From positions 129,691,422 to 129,755,421 of the forward strand of contig OY754329.1 of NCBI GenBank assembly GCA_963573305.1: a stretch of 64,000 bases of DNA, read 5' to 3'. The notes under the pieces are model-generated. The model had not been told where the DNA came from. It saw only the letters and a program-made list of their open reading frames with translations, and made no database searches. A program made the position numbers and the translations under genes. This document shows positions 23,009 through 34,489 of the stretch, in pieces (within the stretch, counting starts at the first letter, position 1; each line of letters starts with the position of its first letter). Source of the DNA: Pyrrhosoma nymphula (taxonomy: Eukaryota > Arthropoda > Insecta > Odonata > Coenagrionidae).

Positions 23009-24611
23009 CTCTTCTATGAATAGTCGGAAGTAGACACTCTCACAAGCAGAAAAAACAAACTTATCAGAGCACTATGTGTATCATTCATCACAAATAACCA
23101 CTACACACCTACAAATCCCAATATGCCAACCCAATCGCACCTTATGTCGTCATCTTAAGCGCTTCACTTCCCCTTTGCCCACGTACAGCCTTCAATATGA
23201 CCAATGACCATTTAAAACCCAACCCCCTCATCTTTCACTTCTAACTAATAGCCCAATCCCCCTCTCCGCAGTCATGAAGGAACTTTCGACATCACCGTTA
23301 GATCACCAATTCATGGCGACGGAAATCCCCAGGCTCGATCCATTTGAGAAATGGGCTCCAATGGTTTCCCTGACGACAAAAGACTGACGAATTTCTTCCA
23401 CGCTGAGGGGCTTAGTTAGACTTTTCCTTCTTGACGACATATTTCATGATAAGGAAGAACTCTCCCAAGGTCTCGCACCATAGCCGTAGTTCCAAATGTT
23501 GACCAAAAACAGTCAATAGGGACCCTAAGAAAAGTAGTTATTTATAATCGAATAATTTTTATTTAATTTAAAAATCAGACGCATTCGAGACAATAAACAA
23601 GGTGTATGAACTATAAGTCAAGGAATCAACTTTCAAGACTAAATGATGATTTAATACACAGTAGGCATACCTTAAACTAAAGATAAAGTCTCAAATTTAC
23701 GTTACAGCTTTGCTCCTAGTGTTTTAAAGACTTGAACCATCGAATATTGAGAATTTATTTGTTTATATTTTTAGGGATAAATACTTAAGTTCTGCTCATT
23801 AACAAATTCAGAGAATGTTCATGAAAATACAAAAAGATCGCCTTCCTAGTCTTAACACTCCACTTTCTGTACGCATTAATGTTCCCCTAAAGCGAGAGAG
23901 CGTGAATGTCACAGAATTCGTAGGAACGACTTTCAATTGATTCACCACAGAGGAAAGAATGTCTCATTTGCAACGCAAATACAAAGAATTTCAATACTCA
24001 GACGACCCAGACGAGGAAGATTAATAAAAAAGAAAAATATAAACAGAAAACAAAAAAGGGAGATATTACAGGATTCATTGGAGGAATTTCGGGTAATTCA
24101 ACGGTCAAATAAATGTCCTGAAGGAAATATATCCTAATACTCCGAAAGAATCAGAAATACAACGACGTGGAAACAAATAGATAATGCACATTTACCACGA
24201 CTGATTAGGTTCTACCAAACACTATAAGAACATGTAAGTGGAGGAATATCTCATTACTATTGGGCACTTATTGTAAGTGACTCATTATCAAGAGACAAGT
24301 CACTGACCGGGGCACATTTGTTGAGTGATACCAAAATAGTTCGTCACCTGCGGATAATCTCATGAAAACTTACGTAAAAATTATCATAGGCCCAGATTTC
24401 CTTCTCATGATCCAATGACGTTCGCTCTGTTGTAGGGAAAAGGGGCTCTCTCTTTCCGATTATAGATAAGAGAAGGGAGTATATGGCGTCTTGATGCACG
24501 AAAGTGAAGCCTGTTATTTTTGCGAAAAATGATACACCTAACATGGACGTCGCGCGCAATATGCCGTGAATAATGCAGTGTTTTTACGGAAATTATTTTC
24601 ATTTTGCATTT
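23009..24611. other. Pyrimidine-rich stretch then unremarkable AT-rich sequence
   Basis: At 23080-23280 the plus strand is C/A/T-rich and nearly G-free. From 23500 to 24600 I see no element, hairpin or convincing frame. Confidence 0.4.
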
Positions 24612-24985
24612 ATAAGCGTTCGAGTTGTATGTGTTGAGGAGGCTGGAGAAGGTGTGGCGGACGGAAAGGAAAATAAACGGGGAGTGTTTGGAATGGTTAA
24701 TGAGAAAGGAAACTTCGGGATGAGATTAAGAGGAGGCAAAGTAGGTGGTTGGAAGAAGTAATGAAGGGCGCAGGGTTGCTTAAGGCCATGATAGATGGGA
24801 GGGTGTTGTGCAAGCGGGGAAGGGGATGAAAGAGAATATGTTTTATGGACGGGATGAAGAAGGGTAGGACTACGCTGCGATGAGGAAAGAGATACTAGAG
24901 GCAGATGGGGTCCTGCACACGTTAAAATGAGGATTTTCACTCACTTCCTTTTCAACCTCCCTTGACCGTTATATTACCTTAAATA
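24612..24985 (+). mobile_element. LINE family A, 3' fragment on the plus strand
   Basis: The start reads AFELYVLRRLEKVWRTERK, matching AFEMWVWRRMEKVRWTERK of the intact copy. Frames then break repeatedly. The 3' untranslated region (TCACTTCC...CAACCTCCCTTGACCG) and the TATAATAATCATAA tail end near 24985. It lies in the opposite orientation to the other family A copies. Confidence 0.8.
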
Positions 24986-25129
24986 TAATAATCATAACAG
25001 GTAAATTATTTCGATGTCGCTAATATTCCGCGGAAATACGTCAGTTTTCGGAGTGTCAACTGCACAAATGATCCATTCAATATGGTCGAATGCGCATTTC
25101 AAAAACATCAATTTTCCCTTGTGCCTTTG

Positions 25130-25430
25130 CACCGAATGGTTTGCTATTACTCTCTCCTTTAATCCGACCCAGGGGTCCGGTCCGCAGAGCCCCTGGCGGT
25201 GTACAAGTAACTTTCGCATTCCTTCAGGGGCGGGGGGGGGGGCGCAGTGGAGCGTGCAACACCACCGTTCGACGGCGACGTTCTTGCGTCGTTTGCTCTC
25301 CGCGAAACTCATTCACATACCGACTCCAAACACGCCCCCCCCCCCACGAATTAAACGCGCGGTCACGTCCCTTAGCTCTTGTAGAAGTCGTGCTTACACG
25401 CCCTTGCGTTGGATGAAAACATGAAAACGC
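25130..25430. other. CpG-containing GC-rich island with G12 and C13 runs
   Basis: Includes a G run near 25229 and a C run near 25336, with many CG dinucleotides. Overlapping frames on both strands (up to 136 codons) are not recognised. Homopolymer runs make the local assembly suspect. Confidence 0.4.
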
Positions 25431-27029
25431 AAAAAAAGTTAGAAAATAGAGCCTCGAGTCAATACTGAAAAGGCAGAAAGAAAGAAATGGAATTCCTAAG
25501 AGCCTTCAAGGCCCAAAAGGAGCTATTTTTCTTTTTATATCGCAGAATGCTGCACTAAAAGGCACCAAGCTCAGAAAGAAATGGGCGTTCTTTGGCGCGG
25601 AGGGATTAACGCTTTACTCTGACCCTTGGAAAATTAAACCCCAAGCGGTAAAAGCCGGCGGATCTCAGGAAACACAATAGCCCTCCGCCCAGAAGCGCCT
25701 TGCAAACAAGGCAAGGAGGTGACCGAAAGCACCGACGACACAAGAAACCTCAACGTTTTAACATTAAAGACTTTCAACAATGGCTTTCTTTTCCTGAGGA
25801 TTCGGCTTTTGCACGGGAATACACGGAAAATAATTTATTCTATTCGACAGCGGACAGGTAAAAGTAAGTGAAGCAGCATTGAATATTTTCTGGGTATTCA
25901 TGAGAACACACACTTCTCCTAAAGCCTTCATAAAATACACTGTGTAATAGAACGCCTTCAGCAATAGCTAGGAGCTTATGGTGGGGACCTGGCGTGAGGA
26001 AGTAAAGAAAAGGCTGGCAAAGAGGATGGAGTAGAGCGTTATATGGATCAGTTAGTGTAGTCAAATACAGATAGTGTTCCTTTAACTTATTGTTAGTGTA
26101 ACATGTACGTGAATCCATGGAACTGTGTCGGACTTCGACACACAGTATTTTTCATGCTGTCTGTTATCCAATTTCACTCATAATTATATTTTCATTCTGG
26201 GTGAACGTTAAAAGCAATGCATAGAGCAATCGATACTAATGTAGAAGCCAGCTAGCTGGATACACCTAACTCTCTAGAGATGGATGTATTTAAATATAGA
26301 GGTACTCGCGGCCAACGCTTGAATTGTGCTCCCAAGAATTCATTTCTGTCTCTCATACTCGAAGAGTGTCTTTCGATATCGCAATAATTCCCGGAGCGCC
26401 AACCATTTCCCGAAGAAATCCCGTCTTTTCCATTTCGGATTCTTCCTAGGAAACCGATTGGAGATCCACTTCGCGGGGGGGAATATAATAAGAGGAGAAA
26501 TCGGGTTGAGGACGAAGAAGATTCTCGACGATGCTCAAAGGTTTATTTCGGTTTCTTCCTCTTCGGTAGTGGGCGAGAACGGCAGCGGAATAATGCACAG
26601 GTGTAGAGTGGAATAAAGGTGGGACGGATTAAGGATCACTCGAGCGCCGTGGGCGGATATGGGAATCAAGGCATTCCGAATTTAAATAGCCCTCTACATA
26701 CACATCTGAATCTTGGTGGCGTCGGCAGATACCTTGATCGCCAAAATTAAAATACACGCCTCCACCATTTATCTCAATTATCCTAACAAGACACCACTCT
26801 AACTATACACCCCCTTTCAGTGCCACCGTAGTATAAAGCTATAAAGCGAGTTACTTTTAAATATAACTGTTTCAGGCTGGATATGGTGGAAGTTCTCGAT
26901 ATTCATAATGAATAAAAACACTTGGTAATCTTCCACAGATTTATTTCTTTGGCACGACGCGACACCACACTGTGGCATAATCATGTACAGGGTTCTTCGG
27001 TTTAGGTCAAGCATATATAGCTTTCCACC
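25431..27029. other. Non-coding sequence, nothing recognised
   Basis: Mixed composition, slightly GC-richer at 26320-26660. No repeat partner, SINE head or domain is seen. Confidence 0.4.
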
Positions 27030-27680
27030 AAGGCGTTAGGGAGTGGGGGGAGGAGGGGGAAGGCTAAGGGAGGAACGGAGAGGGGGGGTGTAAGTGGGGG
27101 TGGGAAGAAGGAGAGAGAAGCGATGGGGAGAGGGGTAACTAAGAGACCTCCTCCTCATCCTCAAGAGAAGAGAACATCCTCCAATTTTGCCAAACATCTG
27201 CTGGAAGACGGCCACAAGAGTGATTTCACCCCCAAGTTGCTTCATAGGGTAGATAAAGGGTGGAAAATGGACGCTTTGGAGACAATGGAAATTGTGAAGC
27301 ATCAGAAGTGCAATGATACCAAACTGTGTAATGATTTCCTTTTTCACAACCCTTCTCCTTTATTGGCCACAAAATATTTCCCAGACTAAATCACCAACCC
27401 CCCACCCTCCCGCCCTTAACCGCTTTCTTTCCAACCGACTCCTACCATATGTCCCAAAATCTTTCACACTCTACTTCCTTCCCCCCCTCCTCCAGTGCTC
27501 TGGTGTGGGCAGTGCACTGGCCATATAATACCCTCTGATCCTCCTCCTTTCCCTCACCATCCAGAGTTCTCAAAGAAAGGAGGCCATTTCTCCATCATCA
27601 CCCAGTCCCAACTCCTGCGTCCGTTTCTTCTATGTCTCTCCGTCCTCTGTCTACTCAAACCCTTAGTTCCCCCTCACCAA
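27030..27680. other. Purine-rich then pyrimidine-rich skewed tracts
   Basis: 27030-27130 is G-rich on the plus strand; 27390-27680 is C/T-rich. The frames over them are low-complexity. This flanks the foldback at 27701. Confidence 0.4.
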
Positions 27681-27700
27681 TTGAATTCTAGTATCTGGAG

Positions 27701-27893
27701 CGCTCTGCATTTTCGGGTTCTCCATCCGCGTTCGTTGACTTTGACTGACAACGGTTTCGATAGCCATCCTGCTATCGTCTTCAGGTTGAAGGACCTTCAC
27801 CTTCGACCTGGAGACGATAACAGGATGGCTACCGAAACCGTTGTCAGCCAAAGTCAACGAACGCGGATGGATTACCCGAAAATTCAGAGCGCT
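27701..27893. mobile_element. PLE-like foldback with two hammerhead-like cores
   Basis: A long, slightly imperfect inverted repeat. The left arm opens GCGCTCTGCATTTTCGGGT and the right arm closes with its complement near 27873-27893; the turn is near 27790-27800. Each arm contains, in outward orientation, a CTGAAGAC or CTGGAGAC core, a 6-bp hairpin (GATAGC...GCTATC in the left arm), GAAACC and GTTGTC. These lie at 27747-27784 on the minus strand and 27808-27845 on the plus strand. The 17-bp direct repeat GAATTCTAGTATCTGGA stands at 27684-27700, immediately outside the left arm, and again at 27923-27939. Inverted copies of a Penelope-like terminal repeat would look like this. Confidence 0.7.
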
Positions 27894-27959
27894 AATGGAC
27901 AACCTCGAGAAAACCTATGCAAGAATTCTAGTATCTGGAATTCACAATATTGTTCTACT

Positions 27960-29160
27960 GGTTAGGGTTGGTTTAGCTATTATGTCCTTTCCCGTCTTAA
28001 GATGCCTCATTTCTCACACGTTTTCTATCAGCAGACCTACCACCAGTTCACATCTTTCAGCATGCCAATTCTTTTCCTACTCCATCCCGCTCCATCAGCA
28101 TTCAATCTTTGATAGCTATTTTCAAAATCTACTTACGTCTAATTACTTGCGCTCTCCACCAACTATGCCCCCATCCTTATCTCCACCACAAGCCACTTTT
28201 CCTTCCCTACGACGCTAATTAACGCTACGCTAGCCTACCTTCCAGACTACCTAACGCTATCAATCCTTCTCCACATTCAAACAACAAAACCCTGAAATTG
28301 ATATTTATCCTCTCATGCCAAAATCAACGCTTTGCTTTTTTATAACTCCAAGCTTCTTCTTTCGGGGTCACAAGTGTTTCTGAGCATATTTACGAAATCA
28401 TTTCTCTCCTGTACGCGAACAAATTTCTCTTTCAAATATTAATGGCGTCCATTTTCAATGCCTCTGACAGCGTTCGAAAAAGAACAAGGTCCGTCATTTT
28501 TTGTCCGTCTGTCGTATGAGTCGCCTCCGAGTATGTGATTAGAGAACACACATGGAGCCCCATCTCCCATGGACTCACGGGAGCGGATCGCTAGTTATTG
28601 CGTAAAAATTGCCTCATTCCATTGTCGCGATGGCTTGGCAGCCTTACATAATGACGCATTAAACAGTTAAAAGTATGATGCAAGTTGACTGTGTTGCCTT
28701 GCCCACCCTGGAAGTTTTGGGGTATAAAGTCAATGGCTGCGAATCCAGGGCCCACATATTCGAGGCACGCCTTGATGGAATTTTAACTATCCAAGGCATG
28801 GGAGCTTACAGAGTACGTTGAAGGTTAGATTGGTTTAAAGGCCATTTTCAGGATAATTAGGAATAACTTAATAGACGAGATGTATAGGAACAAATTTTAG
28901 CAAATTCTTCCTCGCCGAATCAAGAATTTTAAACAGAGCAGTATTCCCACCTTCAATTTTCACTAAGGTCTAGGAGCAGACCATTGCTCCTAGCCCTCAG
29001 TGAGAACATGATCGCACAAACATTTATAAGGAACTTCCAGAGTTATCATTCATTCGTAAATCGTAAACTATTCGTAACGAACGAAGCCAAAGAGTCGACC
29101 GTTCATCGTCACAAATGACGGAAAAATACGGGACTTTAAAAGTAGGGATCATGAATGCAC
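27960..29160. other. Pyrimidine-rich stretch then non-coding sequence
   Basis: 27990-28260 is C/T-rich. At 28700-28830 a weak box B-like word ATATTCGAGGC occurs without a matching box A. Otherwise nothing. Confidence 0.35.
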
Positions 29161-29164
29161 TAAA

Positions 29165-29238
29165 AATCTCGGAACCGAACCCGGGCCATCAATATGATAA
29201 GCCAGGAATTTAGGCACCTCAACAACCTGATCCCATCC
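29165..29238 (-). other. tRNA-like sequence, probable SINE head
   Basis: On the minus strand GGTTGTTGAGGTGCC lies upstream of CTGGCTTATCA and then CCGGGTTCGGTTCCGAG, a good box B. The order and spacing resemble the SINE at 22.7-23.0 kb. No tRNA cloverleaf closes. Confidence 0.45.
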
Positions 29239-29540
29239 CAAGCTCCAACTGTGATCCAACGTTATAAATGTCCATCATTGCGCTCCGGTAACGCATTTGG
29301 CACTTCTCTCATGCTCAAGATGCCTCTTTTTCTTAAGATTTCTCCGGGCATAAAATATATGTACGGTATTGTGCTGCCCACAGTGAGATATTAAACTGCT
29401 TATCGATCTTGGATGAGAGTGGAGAGGGAAAGGGAACATTAGAAGAGGGGGAGGAGGAGGAAGAGAAAACCCTTGAGGGATTTCTGAAGAAGTCTCAAGG
29501 GCCGGATGAATTGAAGATGGAAAGAGAGTGGGTGGGTTTG

Positions 29541-30120
29541 GAGGAGGAGGAGGTGAGGGAGGCATGGGTGGCTGGTTTAACAACGGGGGGGGGGGCTGGC
29601 GTCGACGAAAACTCGATTCCACCCGGACTGAGACCCGGAAACACAGGAAATATTCGTGAATAATGCCATGGGACCGAAAACCCTCTCCCTTCTCCCTCCG
29701 TGGAGTTACAAAATATTCCTCCAGGCATACGTATTTTCCTGGAGCATATTTTCTAAGAATTAAAGACGACCAATTTTAAACCCGGGTGCGCGATTTGGGA
29801 GAATTCACATATATTCACGTAACCACGAGGAGGAGGTGGAGGTGAGGGAGGCATGGGTGGCTGGTTTAACAACGGGGGGGGGGGGCTGGCGTCGACGAAA
29901 ACTCGATTCCACCCGGACTGAGACCCGGAAACACAGGAAATATTCGTGAATAATGCCATGGGACCGAAAACCCTCTCCCTTCTCCCTCCGTGGAGTTACA
30001 AAATATTCCTCCAGGCATACGTATTTTCCTGGAGCATATTTTCTAAGAATTAAAGACGACCAATTTTAAACCCGGGTGCGCGATTTGGGAGAATTCACAT
30101 ATATTCACGTAACCACGAGG
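29541..30120 (+). repeat. Recent 290-bp tandem duplication
   Basis: Copy 1 (about 29541-29830) and copy 2 (about 29831-30120) are virtually identical from GTGAGGGAGGCATGG to CACGTAACCACGAGG. The one clear difference is the G run, 11 G near 29585 and 12 G near 29874, plus small changes at the GAGG-rich junction. The unit contains no gene. The GAGG microhomology at both boundaries suits slippage or end-joining. Confidence 0.95.
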
Positions 30121-31954
30121 GCAAATTCACGTGGAGATGTTATCTGTTATCTGCTAGATGAGTTTGAAGACGAATAATGTAATCTCCAATCGTACGCGCT
30201 ATCAAACATACTTTAAAACCAGTACGACCAAAAGTCTTATCTCCATTCTCATGTTAATGATCCAACCAATCACAATTTACCAGAGTCTGCGATATTTTTA
30301 ACATCTTCCGAAAATAGATCTATTTCAACTGTACACATACCAGAGTTCTGCTAACGTTTTAAACATTCTATAAGCCATACCCAACCTAGTTCTTGTGGGG
30401 GCCACGTCACTTTGGCAAGATTACCATATCGTCCGCGGGCCAAGATCAATGGATCTTATTCCCAAGGCAAAAAGGGATACCAAATGTTGTCAGTGTGTTT
30501 TAAGAGGAGCCTCACATAGGAGAAGTTTCACTATTCTTCAACTAAGTAATCACATTCACCAAATATCCTCATCTTACGTAACCTTGTGGGCACTTTTCTT
30601 GGACCTTATTCCCCAATAAGAAGCCTTGACGGAGGATTACATTTTACTGAGTTTTAAAGAGAGCCTGCGCTACAATTTTGAGCTGATAGAAAAATGAACA
30701 TGCAGAGATCAGAAAAAAATCTGAAGAAAAACGTTATGTGTGTGTGGTTTTTATGCATGCAATTCGATTATCATTATGATTCTGATGACAATTAAAGAAA
30801 TGAAATTGAAATTCAGCACAACTACTGAAAGGCTTCACTATACTAGCCATGCGTGGTATCTTTCCATGAAAAACTGCTAAACCTGACGGGAATTTTCTCG
30901 AATGTCACACGCCCCATTCAAACAATTAGCGGAGGTGCCAGCGTAACCAATCGAGATATGAAGGAAAGTATTCCCATCAACCTCTTTGAGTCACTCGACT
31001 CCCTAAGTAACCATCGTGATTCTAAGCTTCCCATTTCTGGATTATTTATGATTAGCTAGGGACGAGTGAAAACTACGCGGTTAAATCAAACAAAAGTAGA
31101 AATCCCGCATTCCTATGATTTCTCGCTATTTTGAGAATGGGCACTTTTCATCCACTGCAACACGCTACAATAGTACAGTTGCTCTGACTTTGTTTCAGAC
31201 CCTGGGCACCAGGCAGCACACTTCAAAATAGATCGAGATCAGAGTTGGTGTGCGCTATACAATAAAAGGACTTCGATAATCGTATCCTCGATTGTCGATT
31301 TGTGTCGATTTACAGCAGAGTCTTACAAAGATAACGTCAAGTTTTTAATCACTTTGTGGCAAAAAGATAAGGTTTTCAAATAAATCTTTTAGCGGATTCG
31401 ATAACTTTGCAGAAGGTATTCGGCTGTGACTGCTGTGCACCCACAGAATGCCACCTGCCGGCAGGTTACCAAACGCTTCGCCAAAGGACATCGTTCTATT
31501 CATCTTCGCTCGGTGTGCACTGATGTATTCTGATCTTCGCTAACATCAACACCATGAATGGTAAGCTCTCAATGCTTTGAAAGCAATCGACACTCCTCCC
31601 TTAAGCTTATTCATCAACATAATAGTTCATCCTCAACTAATGTTGTTCAGCAAAATTCTCGCAATTAAGTGTTTCCACATCCCCCCCTCCTCCGCGCTAT
31701 ATGCGTTAAAGGTGGTTGGAGTGATTTTATATGTATGTACAGATGTGTGTGAAACTTTGCATACGTGTTTTAATTAGTGATATGTAAAGATGAAAGTGAA
31801 AAATTTGCATCATACCGATTTGTTTTTTTGACAATTCAATGCTATTTTTACACGTAGCCTTATGGCAAATGACATATATTTCGTAATAATTCGATTAAAT
31901 ATGAAAAGTTCTTCTCTAAAACGCGAACTATAACATTTCCTATTACTATAATTT
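30121..31954. other. Non-coding sequence; possible start codon next to a splice donor
   Basis: Nothing recognised except CACCATGAATG immediately followed by GTAAGC at 31551-31567, which has the form of a first exon ending just after its start codon. No downstream exon was found. Confidence 0.3.
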
Positions 31955-32215
31955 CATTAATGTAATACAGCACCGAAAACTCTAGTCATAACATGATTTA
32001 ATTAAGGAACAAACTTAAAATATAATTCTTGTGTATAATTTCTATTACTGAATGTATGGTGACTTCCACGGCATAAACAGATGCACTTAGGTGAAATGTA
32101 GCCCAAGAATTTTTTCTCGAATTACTTTAAAAATTATTATGAAAATGTGCACTCTATGATCCAAGATTACAGCTCCAGCCACATTTGAATGGTGTACGTT
32201 GAATGCGTCGGTAAC
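31955..32215 (+). repeat. Dispersed repeat D, copy 2
   Basis: Partner of 19690-19925 in the same orientation, with several small insertions. Confidence 0.6.
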
Positions 32216-32409
32216 TAAACGGAAGATTGTACATGCGTTCGCAAGTTGGTTCCATTGTTCTAGTGAATCTTTGATCGGAAATTGCGCAAGAAATTGCGGA
32301 CGCGACTTGAAACTTCGGCGTCAGTTACATCTTGTAGTAGCGGCACCTGTTGTGAAAGTCTTTGTATGTGCACTTGTGCGTGCTTGTCTTCATTCTTACA
32401 GTGTGTAAA

Positions 32410-32800
32410 ACGTTTCAGGCGCTACGCGAAAGAATTCACGGGATGGAGGGAGGGGGTCCTAAAAAGGTAGCCGGGAAGGGGGGGAGTGCGGAGGGATTAA
32501 TGAGGCAAGGAGAAAAGAGTTGGGGGGTGGCATATAAGCCTAGGGTGGAGGGTGTGGTGAGAGGGCACAAGGGAGGTAGGAGGGAGAAAAACCTTTCCTT
32601 TCTTCGAAAATGGGAGAAAAGGGAAGAGAGAGAATGTGTACTATGTATCGAACGAACGCCCTTTTCGTTCGGTGAGGAAAGGGTGAAGGTTAACGGCCGG
32701 GAGAAGGCGACTCAGGGGGAATGGGGACGCAAGGGAGGAGGGTGGATATATTGAGCTGGGGTGAGGGGGTTGAGGAAAGTGTTCAAGGGACGACGAAACC
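32410..32800 (+). other. Purine-rich GC island
   Basis: Plus strand dominated by G and A from 32440 to 32780. The 130-codon plus-strand frame is Gly/Arg/Lys/Glu-rich, exactly as the composition predicts. Confidence 0.4.
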
Positions 32801-32957
32801 ATATTGCGCACAACCCCTCTCTCCCGGAACACCACGAAACAATACCATTCGAGCCCATAAGCCATGGGAGGGCAAAAAACACCATGCTCACATACCTGCA
32901 TACGTATTGGTGCGAAGGCTTCCGCGGTGCGTTGACGTTGAAGGCTCCATAATTTCG

Positions 32958-33030
32958 GGTGTTTCACCGCGTAGTTGTTTTTAGAGGCAACAAACTGTTG
33001 TATCTAAAAATAACGCCGCGGTGAAACACC
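32958..33030. repeat. Long hairpin, ~34-bp arms
   Basis: GGTGTTTCACCGCG (32958-32971) pairs with 33017-33030. The inner part GTTGTTTTTAGAGGCAACA pairs with 32996-33013 with three mismatches. A second small hairpin, TATGCAG...CTGCATA, follows at 33037-33057. The pair stands 140 bp upstream of the PLE-like hairpin and may belong to the same element. Confidence 0.75.
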
Positions 33031-33166
33031 AGAAAGTATGCAGCCATCAACTGCATACGTATTATTATTAACATACGAAAGTGTGCTGGCACTAACCTTG
33101 TGGAAGCTCTTAATATACTCCGTAAAAAGAGGAAAACAGTGATACACATCCACGATTTTATTAAAC

Positions 33167-33290
33167 AACCGGCCATGTTTTCGGCACGTCATGCCATCCT
33201 CCCCCTGACGAAGGCACAACGTACCGAAACCATGGTCGGTTCATCAATAAAAGTGTTGAAGTATACCACTGCTCTTCTCTTTTTCCTCTT
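33167..33290 (+). mobile_element. PLE-like terminal hairpin with hammerhead-like core
   Basis: Arms 33167-33195 and 33213-33241 pair over ~29 bp (for example AACCGGCCATG with CATGGTCGGTT). Inside, CTGACGAA (33205) is followed by GG...CC, GAAAC, CATG and GTC (to 33237). CTGACGA, GAAA and the GTC trinucleotide fit the hammerhead consensus, with one extra base before helix II. AATAAAAGTGTTGAAGTATACC follows at about 33246, closely resembling the sequence after the 42.65 kb copy. Confidence 0.65.
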
Positions 33291-34044
33291 TTGAATATGG
33301 GTATTTATTAACATTGAAACCATGGTGCGAAAAAAGTTACGTTAACGTTGATGTCAGTCTCACAGACCGCTTTGTGAAATATTATATTTTCCTTGGTAAA
33401 ATTCTAATAACTTTACACAGATATACAATAATAAATAAGAAAATTTTGCGATGATAAATTCAGCCGTTGATTAATTTTATGCTAATATACATTAATCAAC
33501 ATACCTTCCGCATTCTTTGACTTTATTTTCAGTCTCAATATCTCTGATTTTATACGCTTAATTAGTTCCACTGTGAAGTATAATTTACGCAACGAAATGA
33601 GAGTAACTACGGAGGTCAACACGAATAAAAAAAGCAGCATAAATGTATAAATTATTCGTTTCATTTTCCTGTCACTTATTCCCGCGTTGTATTTCGGAGT
33701 TTCCCATGGTGCCAAATGAAATTACCCTAACAGTGAGGTCGGTCTATTATTCAGGGAATAAAAGAAAATGTTTCGAAAAATCACACAAATTTTTTTCACT
33801 ACGGAGGAACATTTCTATCAAAAAATTAGGAAGGGACTTAGGGGCACAAGGTTGCACGCAAAAGGGAAATCATGAAAAACGATGATTCATAAGGCATAGA
33901 GAGCGGTCTGAAAATATACCCTCTGATGGAAAGACTCTAATAGAGCACAGCTTAACGCCCCACCCTAAGGACGGAGTGTAATGCAATAGGAGTATTCTCT
34001 CCACATGGTGCCCTAGCTATAATAGGGATTTTTATCGGGAAAAA
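33291..34044. other. Non-coding sequence; small membrane-like frame on the minus strand
   Basis: A minus-strand frame with ATG at 33664 runs to 33482. It begins MKRIIYTFMLLFLFVLTSVV, a clear hydrophobic segment, followed by a basic amphipathic stretch. The word AAG|GTATGT near 33503 could be a splice donor. No family recognised and no partner exon found. Confidence 0.25.
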
Positions 34045-34128
34045 TCTCTGCCAATTCTGAAATTCGAACGCGGGACTTAAGGAGGGAAGGCCAGCAATTG
34101 GACGACCACACCAACCCGTTAACCGACA
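34045..34128 (-). other. tRNA-like sequence, probable SINE head
   Basis: On the minus strand GGTTGGTGTGGTCG, CTGGCCTTCCC and then CGCGTTCGAATTTC (box B-like) occur in the order seen in the 22.7-23.0 kb SINE. Confidence 0.45.
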
Positions 34129-34489
34129 TCTTCACAAACTCGCATTTACGTAAAATCATCATTAAACCATGCATACAAAGAGCTCGTGCCAGGCATAAAG
34201 GATACGGAACTACTGCCATGGAGGAAGTCTGCTTTCAACTGGCATTTACCTCATGAACTGAGGCGCAATACAATACTCCATTAGGGAACTAAGTTAATCA
34301 AGGAGGCATAATGAAGGAACTTTCCTCGTGAGGGATAAGGTTATACGACGCAGATAATGAAATTATGAAAATTAGCCACCATTAAACGTATTTAAAGTTG
34401 AGGGATGTCAATGTGGAGGTCGTTACAGGCAGTAGGGAAAAGTTTAGTCAGACTTTTAAGAACCCGTGAAATAAGGAAATGTAATAATT

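Noticed and set aside
28700..28830. Another SINE head
   Set aside because: Only a weak box B-like word; no box A at the right spacing.
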